A stretch of DNA of 12,455 bases from positions 1 through 12,455 of the forward strand of contig PCVE01000083.1 in assembly GCA_002762705.1 (NCBI GenBank). The letters run 5' to 3'. This stretch comes from Candidatus Woesearchaeota archaeon CG11_big_fil_rev_8_21_14_0_20_43_8. Lineage in GTDB: Archaea; Nanobdellota; Nanobdellia; Woesearchaeales; CG08-08-20-14. The notes under the pieces are model-generated. The model ran no database searches. It saw only the letters and a program-made list of their open reading frames with translations, and was not told where the DNA came from. This document shows, piece after piece, positions 6,716 to 12,455 of this stretch (position 1 is its first letter; each line of letters begins with the position of its first letter). The position numbers and the translations under genes are program-made.

Positions 6716-7033
6716 TTTTAGCGTATGACGTCTAGTTTAGGTAGTGCGATGTGTCTGTCTTGCACTGTCTGTTATATATGGAATGCTTATTTGGTCTTGA
6801 GTCTTGGGATATTATGGTATGATTGTCTTATTCTGTTCGTATTTGGTAGTGTTGCTTACTTTGGTGTGAGGAATGAGCTGAGAGCTGTGAACTTATATCT
6901 CATATCCCATACCTCAGGCCCCATAGCCCATAGCCCACATCACAGATACCATAAGACAGAATCTATGCAAATACAACAACATTCTCCCCACACATTTGAG
7001 AGCTATTTGCACGCAAAATAGAGAATAAGACAT
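6716..7033. other. Gene-poor, strand-asymmetric spacer
   Basis: Between the HerA promoter and the next gene there is no convincing coding sequence. A 98-codon frame starting at 6725 has no ribosome site, no recognisable domain and an odd Cys/His-rich composition, and I do not call it. The left part (to about 6890) is rich in G and T and the right part (about 6900-7020) in C and A. Complementary words occur across the halves: TGGGATAT with ATATCCCA, TATGGTAT with ATACCATA, and TGAGG-A-ATGAG with CTCAT...CCTCA around 6866-6918. CATAGCCC is tandemly repeated near 6925-6940. It could hold a structured non-coding RNA or be a decayed gene. Confidence 0.4.
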
Positions 7034-7042
7034 CCTTATATC
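7034..7042 (+). promoter_or_regulatory. TATA-like box of the Ig-like protein operon
   Basis: CCTTATATC is centred about 29 nt before the ATG at 7067, so transcription would start within a few bases of the start codon. No BRE-like purine run is obvious upstream and no ribosome site is seen, which fits a leaderless mRNA. Confidence 0.5.
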
Positions 7043-7066
7043 ATTGTCAGAGAACAATATAGATAG

Positions 7067-8239
7067 ATGATAGTAGTAAGACCCTTATGGAGACTGGTAA
7101 TCTTATTTCTTATGCTATTTTTAGTCTTAAATGTTGTATCGGCCACAGGACTGGTCTCACCTGCGAAAGTCTCATATATCAACATCTTACCTGGATGCAC
7201 TGTATCAAAGACCATATACTTTCAGAATGCTGGCAATGCAGGCACCCTGACCGAGATAATACCTGAAGGTGAGATCAGCAGCTGGATAAGCACAGAGATC
7301 ATCGAGAGAGGCATACCTGGTGCTGATGGAATGCCATCTCTGGAAATTATGACCCATATCCCTGATGATACAGAACAAGGACGATACGGTGGTGGCCTGA
7401 CACTCGCATTTACTAAAGACGCGACTATCGGAGGTTATCAAGAGACATATATCGAACGTATTAATATCGATATCACGATCGGAGAAGACAAGATCAAGGG
7501 AATCAAACTGCATGACGTCGATGTCAAAAAAAGTGATGTGGACTCACCATCGGCATTCATGATTGACATAGAAAACCTTGGAAACACTGATGTGGAAATA
7601 GATGAGACTATAACGATAAACGGCCCAGAAGACAGAGTGATCAAAAATAAAGAGAGATTTCTTCCTTTTGAAGAGAAGAACATCCTCATCTTCGATGATC
7701 CTTTCATCATACCAGGAAATTATTCTGCTGACGTGACTGTCGCAGCAGGTGATTTTATAGAGACATCAACGAAGTCTTTTATTGTTGAAGATAAAGGTGA
7801 TCTCATAAGGAAGATTGACATACAGAAAGTCAGCATCGATAAGACAGCAAAGCCAGATGAGAAGATGCAGATATATACCACTGTGAAAAATGTCGGCGAA
7901 GTGGCGACAGAGATCCGTCCTATCCATACGATCAGCACAGAAGAAGGATATGAGAAGAGGATAATCGGAAAAAGCACCGTGCTTGCAGCAGGTGAGATTG
8001 CAAGACTGACCACAAAATTCATCGCAGATGCCATCGATGCATATCAGATAGACACTCATGTAGCTTTTGAGAACACAATCACTGATTCTATCAAAACCAA
8101 TTTTGTTGTGACTGATGAACCTGATGCAGTAGCGCTTTCAACCGGAAAAGGGCCGTTGTTCATCCTGATCGTCGCGCTTCTTTTCGGCACACGGACAATC
8201 ATCAAAAAAAAGATCCAGGCCAGAGAACATGGTGCTTGA
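7067..8239 (+). CDS. Secreted Ig-like (CARDB/NEW3-type) protein with C-terminal membrane anchor, 390 aa
   Basis: A type I membrane protein facing outside the cell. Residues 1-26 are a signal peptide with a Trp/Arg-containing n-region, a long Leu/Val core and a V-S-A cleavage site. The ectodomain looks like three beta-sandwich modules (about 30-150, 155-245 and 250-350); the later two show the 'N-x-G-x-x' turn of CARDB/NEW3-type domains (IENLGNTDVEI, VKNVGEVATEI). A membrane helix at about 360-378 is followed by a basic cytoplasmic tail (KKKIQAREHGA), the usual positive-inside stop-transfer signal. No enzymatic motif is seen. It overlaps the downstream SpoIIM gene by 11 bp, so the two are probably made together and may form one membrane complex. 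Surface adhesion or scaffold roles are inferred only. Confidence 0.75.
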   Translation: MIVVRPLWRLVILFLMLFLVLNVVSATGLVSPAKVSYINILPGCTVSKTIYFQNAGNAGTLTEIIPEGEISSWISTEIIERGIPGADGMPSLEIMTHIPDDTEQGRYGGGLTLAFTKDATIGGYQETYIERINIDITIGEDKIKGIKLHDVDVKKSDVDSPSAFMIDIENLGNTDVEIDETITINGPEDRVIKNKERFLPFEEKNILIFDDPFIIPGNYSADVTVAAGDFIETSTKSFIVEDKGDLIRKIDIQKVSIDKTAKPDEKMQIYTTVKNVGEVATEIRPIHTISTEEGYEKRIIGKSTVLAAGEIARLTTKFIADAIDAYQIDTHVAFENTITDSIKTNFVVTDEPDAVALSTGKGPLFILIVALLFGTRTIIKKKIQAREHGA

Positions 8240-9098
8240 ATCGATAATCCGTCCAGGAGATGCTGAAAAGAAAAACATCTCCATATTGATGATGGGTGTG
8301 GCCTGCGCAGTCATCGCAATTGTCCTTTCGACGATTTTGTTCAGTCCATTCGCTAGCCTTATGATGGTGTTCCTGACAGTAATGGGATGCGCTCATCTTG
8401 TATTCGCGTTGATCGTCGCTGAAGAGCACAGAGAAGAGGTCAGCACACATGTCTGGAAGACACACAGCAGAGCCATCAAGGCATACCTTCTGCTCTTTGT
8501 CGGTTTCGTCCTCGCGTTCTCGATCTGTTATGTCTTATTGCCTGAAGGTGATCTTGGAAATTCATTCGCGGCACAGCACAAAGCCATAAACATGATCAAC
8601 GGAAGATGCCTCCCTGTCGAAGGCGAGAGACCATGCGCGCTTGGAGACGCAGTAAGTGGCGCAGCGATCCTATCAAAGATAATATTCAACAATGTGATTG
8701 TCATGATTGTCGCGTTTTTCCTATCTTTCGCATATGGATTCGGCGCATTGATCGTCATCACGTTCAATGCGTCAGTCATTGGGGCCGCGATTGGTGATTT
8801 CATACGCACAAGACTCGCGCTCGGCAGCGGGATCGGCCTGATAAGTATCAGCGGATATATGAGCGCGATCTCATCGGGATATGGACGATACCTGTTGCAT
8901 GGCATACCAGAGATAACCGCTTATATCATCTCAGCCATCGCTGGCGGGATATTATCACATGCCATATGCCGGTTCAGTATAAGACATGCTATAACACGCA
9001 TGATCATGAAGCACAGCGCAATCATGTTCGGCATGGCTTTCCTTGTGGTGTTGGTGTCTGGCATCATCGAGGTCTTCGTCACGCCATGGATATTCTAA
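8229..9098 (+). CDS. SpoIIM-family membrane protein with extra N-terminal helices, 289 aa
   Basis: Second SpoIIM-family protein of the window. The core repeats the family landmarks: asparagine pair (FNNVIVMIV, 153-161), HGIPEI (224-229) and SGIIEVF (277-283). Compared with the 197-aa paralog it has an added N-terminal region with helices near 18-38 and 44-64, a third at 86-106, and an extracytoplasmic loop carrying two cysteines (C127, C136) that could form a disulfide. In bacteria SpoIIM is part of the SpoIID/M/P engulfment machinery that remodels peptidoglycan; no partner is present here and archaeal homologs have no known function. The overlap with the Ig-like protein gene is the best clue to its role. 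No strong ribosome site precedes it, in keeping with coupled translation. Confidence 0.82.
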   Translation: MVLESIIRPGDAEKKNISILMMGVACAVIAIVLSTILFSPFASLMMVFLTVMGCAHLVFALIVAEEHREEVSTHVWKTHSRAIKAYLLLFVGFVLAFSICYVLLPEGDLGNSFAAQHKAINMINGRCLPVEGERPCALGDAVSGAAILSKIIFNNVIVMIVAFFLSFAYGFGALIVITFNASVIGAAIGDFIRTRLALGSGIGLISISGYMSAISSGYGRYLLHGIPEITAYIISAIAGGILSHAICRFSIRHAITRMIMKHSAIMFGMAFLVVLVSGIIEVFVTPWIF

Positions 9099-9157
9099 GA
9101 AAATGATATCTCACAAAAAACCATCTGATGGATGATTGCATATCAAACCTAGAAAAA

Positions 9158-9203
9158 CGAAACTATTTTATGGGAGATTCACCATCGTTGTATTGTTGAG
9201 GGG
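9158..9203 (+). promoter_or_regulatory. BRE/TATA box and ribosome site of ispG
   Basis: CGAAAC followed by CTATTTTATG (9158-9172) is an archaeal-type promoter. The predicted start near 9193 gives a short leader holding GAGGGG (9198-9203), 6 nt before the ATG at 9210. The spacer from 9099 holds no gene. Confidence 0.6.
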
Positions 9204-9209
9204 CATTAT

Positions 9210-10259
9210 ATGATCAATAGACGCAGGACAAGGACCGTAGATGTCGGAAACATGAAGATAGGCGGAGACAGCCAGATAAGTATCCAATCTATGTGCAACA
9301 CAAAGATATCTGATATCGATGCGACACTCGACCAGATAGCGAGACTAAAAGAGGCTGGATGCGAGATAGTGAGACTTGCCATCCCCACATTGAAAGATGT
9401 CGAACATCTGAGAAAGATTCGAGAGAAGACAGACATCCCTCTTGTCGCAGATATCCATTTTGACCATCGGATCGCGATCGCTTCTGCTCCATATGTCGAC
9501 AAGCTGCGTATCAACCCAGGTAATATCGGCGACGATACAAAAGTGAGGCTTGTCGTCGAGGCGGCGAAAAAGTATTCGCTCCCTATCCGTATCGGAGTCA
9601 ATGGCGGATCATTGAAAAAAGAGCTTGTGACAAAACACGGCAACACTCCTGAGGCGATGGTAGAGAGCGCGATGGAGAATATCAGGCTGCTTGAAAAAAA
9701 TGATTTCTTTGACATCATCGTCTCACTCAAGGCAAGCGATGTGCAAAAGACAGTCAGAGCATATGAACTGCTCGCAGAGAAAGTGGAATATCCATTCCAT
9801 ATCGGCATCACTGAAGCAGGCACGAAAGAATCCGGTACGATAAAATCATCTGTCGGTCTTGGTATACTTCTAGCAAAGGGTTTTGGTGATACATTACGTG
9901 TATCTCTTACCGCTGACCCGGTAGAAGAAGTGAAGGTCGCGCGCGGCATCCTGCAGACACTTGGTCTTCGCAGATATGGCCGCGAGATTGTGTCATGCCC
10001 TACGTGCGGTAGGACAGAGATAGATCTTGTCCGACTTGCTTCAGAAGTGGAGAAAGCGACAGAAAATATAAAAAGACCCATCAAGATTGCAGTCATGGGA
10101 TGTGTCGTCAATGGGCCTGGCGAGGCCTCTGACGCGGATATCGCTGTCGTCGGCACAAAGGATGCCGGATTCATATACAGAAAAGGCAGATTAATCAGAA
10201 AAGTACAAGAGAATATGATTATTGATGAACTCCTAAAGGAGATCGATACAACAAAATGA
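9210..10259 (+). CDS. ispG: 4-hydroxy-3-methylbut-2-enyl diphosphate synthase (IspG/GcpE), 349 aa
   Basis: IspG converts methylerythritol cyclodiphosphate to HMBPP, the penultimate step of the MEP isoprenoid pathway, using a [4Fe-4S] cluster. The sequence is full length for the short bacterial form: TIM-barrel motifs IQSMCNT (25-31), LVADIHFD (78-85), LRINPGNIG (99-107) and IRIGVNGGSL (126-135), then the cluster domain with C263 and C266 (SCPTCGRTEIDL), C298 and E305 (MGCVVNGPGEA). All cluster ligands are present, so it should be active. Archaea normally use a modified mevalonate pathway, so this gene beside archaeal promoters is unusual and suggests bacterial origin. No other MEP gene is in the window. 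Its TGA overlaps the next ATG by 4 bp. The identification is firm; only its pathway context is uncertain. Confidence 0.93.
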   Translation: MINRRRTRTVDVGNMKIGGDSQISIQSMCNTKISDIDATLDQIARLKEAGCEIVRLAIPTLKDVEHLRKIREKTDIPLVADIHFDHRIAIASAPYVDKLRINPGNIGDDTKVRLVVEAAKKYSLPIRIGVNGGSLKKELVTKHGNTPEAMVESAMENIRLLEKNDFFDIIVSLKASDVQKTVRAYELLAEKVEYPFHIGITEAGTKESGTIKSSVGLGILLAKGFGDTLRVSLTADPVEEVKVARGILQTLGLRRYGREIVSCPTCGRTEIDLVRLASEVEKATENIKRPIKIAVMGCVVNGPGEASDADIAVVGTKDAGFIYRKGRLIRKVQENMIIDELLKEIDTTK

Positions 10260-11131
10260 GATGGAAAAATGTATCATGTCCACTATGTGGCGCGGATGAT
10301 TACCAGAAACAGTATAATCCGATAAGGAAAAGTATACGGTTCACAATCGGAAAATGCAGACAGTGCAGTTTCTGCTATATGAACCCCATAGTAGCTGATA
10401 TATCTGGATTATACGACAAAGAATATTTCAATGGCGAAGGATTTGACCACGGAGTGAGTTATGACACAGAGCTTGCAAAACCAGACATAATAAATCCGGT
10501 AAGGTTGAAGAACATCGAGAGATTCGGGGAAAAAGGCCGGCTTCTTGATATTGGATGCGCATTTGGAAGATTCCTTCTCGCTGCGAAAGGACTTGGATGG
10601 ACACCTTATGGTGTGGAACTTTCCAAACATGCAGCAGCCCATGCAAAAAAGATCGGCCTGAATGTAAAGCAGGGCACACTTATCGATGCGAAATTCAAAA
10701 AAGATAATTTCGACTGTATCACGATGTTCGATGTGATCGAACATCTGCAGAATCCGCTTTCTGTGCTGGAAGAAGCAAGAAGGATACTCAAAAAAGACGG
10801 ACTGATTGTCATTGAGACTGCCGATGTATCTTCGCTATCTGCAAGGATAAGGAAAGACAAGTGGACATATTTTCTTCTTGGGCATCTATGCTATTTCTCA
10901 AGAAAGACTCTTCGGGCAATGTTAAAGAAAGCAGGCTTCAGAAAAGTCAAAGAATATCATGGAGATGAGATTCCCATCATCACACGTATAAAAGAGAACG
11001 TGCAACGTAGAGACACAATTCTGCGAAAGATTGCAGTCACACCGACTACCATCCTCGTCGAAACTGCAAGAAAATCAGGAATCAATGATTTATCTGTCGG
11101 TGGGATGCTGTTCATCTACAAGAAGATATGA
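10256..11131 (+). CDS. Class I SAM-dependent methyltransferase with N-terminal zinc ribbon, 291 aa
   Basis: The N-terminus has two CxxC pairs (C8/C11 and C34/C37) forming a zinc ribbon. This is followed by a Rossmann methyltransferase domain: motif I LLDIGCAFGRF (96-106), acidic strand-2 end GVELSK (119-124), and DCITMFDVIEHLQNP (153-167), typical of the Methyltransf_23/UbiG-like group. The C-terminal third (CYFSRKTLRAMLKKAGF) matches the usual cap of this group. Relatives often sit in polysaccharide or glycan clusters and methylate sugars or lipid carriers, and a glycosyltransferase lies next door here. Coupling to ispG by an ATGA overlap could instead suggest an isoprenoid substrate. The substrate cannot be decided from sequence. 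Confidence 0.82.
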   Translation: MRWKNVSCPLCGADDYQKQYNPIRKSIRFTIGKCRQCSFCYMNPIVADISGLYDKEYFNGEGFDHGVSYDTELAKPDIINPVRLKNIERFGEKGRLLDIGCAFGRFLLAAKGLGWTPYGVELSKHAAAHAKKIGLNVKQGTLIDAKFKKDNFDCITMFDVIEHLQNPLSVLEEARRILKKDGLIVIETADVSSLSARIRKDKWTYFLLGHLCYFSRKTLRAMLKKAGFRKVKEYHGDEIPIITRIKENVQRRDTILRKIAVTPTTILVETARKSGINDLSVGGMLFIYKKI

Positions 11132-11177
11132 TAAAGATTTCAGATCACTATGTATTGAACAGACCAGTTCTCAATGA

Positions 11178-12329
11178 TCAAAGCATCTCAGAAAGCGCTT
11201 TTTTGACCTGCTCGACGCTGATAGAATCCATGCATATGAAATCATCACGTGTGCAATGAGTCTTCCTGCAGCTTGTGCACTCGGCACCTTCATTGAATAT
11301 CACACGGTTCTTCTTGCCCCATGGACTCCAGCTGACCGGCCTTCCTGACCCATAGAGCCCAAGCACTGGTATGCCTGATGCCGCGCCGATATGCACCATG
11401 CTTGTATCAAGCGATAATAGAAGAGCGCATCTGGACAGCAACGCCACACACTGTTTCAGTGTCGTCTTCGCATATACAGAATCATGCTTCATGAAGGACC
11501 TTATCTTATCGACAAAATTCTTCTTGTCATATCCATCTCCGGTGAAAACGATCTGCGCACCATATGTATCTACTAGCCAGTCAGCCACATCGGCAAACCG
11601 GTCATTGAACCATTCATGCGAAGGATGTCTCGTCCCTGCATGGATAGCTATGATCGGTCGTTTTTTTGAGAGGCCGCTCTTTTCCAGAAAACGGTCTGCC
11701 CATTTCGTATCGCTCGGCCCATAATGCATCTCGAGCTTAATCTCTTTTAGATGCTTCTTTGGATCATCAAGAAGCGAGATGACATCAAGATTCTGTTCGA
11801 CGACATGTTGAGGACGAAGAGCAGGCATGGATTTATGCGTGAGAAAGAAACCTTTTCTTGGGAGCAGCCCTGCTTTTGTGCATCCGATGCGATATCTGAT
11901 CCCTGCAAGAAGCAGGAGAAGACTGTTTGCGAATGTGCCGTGATGCAGGATGACCGCAAGATCATACCGTCCCTTCTTTATCCGTCCAAGAAGTCGGTTG
12001 AACTCGCTAGGCCGAAATATGCTTGGACTTCTCTCTATACCGATCATCCCATCGATATCAGGATTCTCGCTCATGACATCCCTGAAGCGATCGAACATCA
12101 TAAGATCGATACGTCTCTTTGGAAATATCCTGCGCAGCGCTTTCAGCGACGGTGTCGCGACAAGCAGGTCGCCTATCATCGTCTGTTCGATCACAACGAT
12201 CCTCTTTATCTTTGCGTGGTCTATCTTCCTCGTGATGAAAAGCCGAAACAGACGGAACATGAGATAGTTGAACCTATAGTAGATGTTCCTAATCGGACGC
12301 TGCAGCCTCTTTGATAATGGTTCGACCAT
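11178..12329 (-). CDS. Glycosyltransferase family 9 (heptosyltransferase-like), 383 aa
   Basis: A GT-B glycosyltransferase of the GT9/COG0859 family, which in bacteria adds ADP-heptose to the LPS core. The N-terminal domain starts with IGDLLVATPSLKALRRIFP (52-70), the family's acceptor-side signature. The donor-side motifs are IAIHAGTRHPSHEW (227-240), FTGDGYD (262-268) and DTSMVHIGAASGIPVLGLYG (308-327). A four-cysteine patch (C351, C354, C359, C366) near the C-terminus recurs in this family and may bind metal. A basic N-terminal region of about 40 residues with aromatic and leucine side chains (YYRFNYLMFRLFRLF) could attach it to the membrane. It is convergent with the methyltransferase gene and has its own TATA-like box. 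In an archaeon the product is more likely a surface glycan or glycolipid than LPS; the donor sugar is unknown. Confidence 0.88.
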   Translation of the reverse strand: MVEPLSKRLQRPIRNIYYRFNYLMFRLFRLFITRKIDHAKIKRIVVIEQTMIGDLLVATPSLKALRRIFPKRRIDLMMFDRFRDVMSENPDIDGMIGIERSPSIFRPSEFNRLLGRIKKGRYDLAVILHHGTFANSLLLLLAGIRYRIGCTKAGLLPRKGFFLTHKSMPALRPQHVVEQNLDVISLLDDPKKHLKEIKLEMHYGPSDTKWADRFLEKSGLSKKRPIIAIHAGTRHPSHEWFNDRFADVADWLVDTYGAQIVFTGDGYDKKNFVDKIRSFMKHDSVYAKTTLKQCVALLSRCALLLSLDTSMVHIGAASGIPVLGLYGSGRPVSWSPWGKKNRVIFNEGAECTSCRKTHCTRDDFICMDSISVEQVKKALSEML

Positions 12330-12352
12330 ATGATAACACCTAGAAATGATAC

Positions 12353-12362
12353 TATTTAAATA
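12353..12362 (-). promoter_or_regulatory. TATA-like box of the GT9 gene
   Basis: TATTTAAATA is nearly palindromic and centred about 28 nt before the ATG at 12329, predicting a leader of a few bases. An AGGTG ribosome-site-like string (12337-12341) sits 7 nt before the ATG and would lie upstream of that predicted transcript start, so which signal is used is unclear. Confidence 0.5.
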
Positions 12363-12390
12363 TGATGTGGCGTCGGACAGCGAAGACAGC

Positions 12391-12455
12391 TCATTTATTG
12401 ATCTCGACGAACTTCTCTATCGACCTATCCCAAGTCTTCTCGACATCATCTGGAA
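12391..12455 (-). CDS. C-terminal end of a partial gene, possibly a glycosyltransferase
   Basis: Reading the minus strand into the TGA at 12391-12393 gives 20 codons, PDDVEKTWDRSIEKFVEINK, with the gene continuing past the window edge. The Trp-...-Phe-x-Glu-Ile ending resembles the C-terminal helix of GT4-type glycosyltransferases, and it lies 61 bp upstream of a glycosyltransferase on the same strand. The family call is tentative because so little is visible. Confidence 0.5.
   Translation of the reverse strand, partial: PDDVEKTWDRSIEKFVEINK

Noticed and set aside
6725..7021. 98-codon open frame on + strand in the spacer
   Set aside because: No ribosome site or promoter at suitable distance, no recognisable domain, and a Cys/His/Ser-rich composition that simply reflects the G/T-to-C/A switch of the DNA.
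9103..9152. C/D-box guide-RNA-like pattern (ATGATAT, CTGA, ATGATTG, CTAG)
   Set aside because: The C, C' and D boxes each deviate from consensus (RUGAUGA, CUGA) and spacing is only approximate; chance is a sufficient explanation without a target match or transcript.
9206..10174. 322-codon antisense frame opposite ispG
   Set aside because: Mirror of the ispG codon pattern; Ser/Thr/Phe-rich product with no domain, while ispG itself is unambiguous.
11132..11177. Inverted repeat around TTGAAC...GTTCTCAA as a two-way terminator between convergent genes
   Set aside because: The stem is short and bulged and there is no T-run beside it.

Overview
The window most likely comes from an uncultivated archaeon, probably a DPANN- or Altiarchaeota-like lineage, at moderate GC (low-to-mid 40s % by eye). 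Seven gene starts have an A/T-rich TATA-like box about 25-47 nt upstream. At most of them a BRE-like purine stretch precedes the box and the implied leader is absent or very short. The gene set fits: a HerA/DUF87-type ATPase, two SpoIIM-family membrane proteins, and an Ig-like surface protein anchored by a C-terminal membrane helix. Several genes look bacterial instead: a signal-peptide-bearing beta-barrel-like protein ending in Phe, an MEP-pathway IspG, a GT9 (heptosyltransferase-like) glycosyltransferase, and a TIGR02996-type protein. The lineage is inferred, not proven.

Layout. 1-712: end of a polytopic membrane protein (+). 702-1928: putative beta-barrel protein (-), convergent with it. 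2038-2294: a 239-bp MITE-like element with imperfect terminal inverted repeats and a 9-bp target duplication, inserted exactly at the stop codon of the next gene. 2285-3075: a two-gene unit (-) of a SpoIIM protein and a 66-aa membrane protein with an ATGA overlap. 3137-4591: fold-type III PLP-dependent amino-acid decarboxylase (+), probably sharing a promoter region with the divergent pair. 4596-5255: TIGR02996/LRR-like protein (-). 5346-6674: HerA-like ATPase (-). 6675-7066: gene-poor, strand-asymmetric spacer. 7067-9098: Ig-like type I membrane protein plus a second SpoIIM protein (+), overlapping by 11 bp. 9210-11131: ispG plus a zinc-ribbon SAM methyltransferase (+), overlapping by 4 bp. 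11178-12329: GT9 glycosyltransferase (-). 12391-12455: C-terminal end of another gene (-), perhaps a further glycosyltransferase.

How it fits together. Much of the window concerns the cell envelope: membrane proteins, a secreted beta-rich protein, an anchored surface protein, glycan modification, and one isoprenoid-precursor enzyme. The points most worth following are the beta-barrel-like protein in an archaeal setting, the bacterial-type IspG, the MITE with clean insertion boundaries, the altered active-site motif of the decarboxylase, and the promoter-defined start of the TIGR02996 protein.
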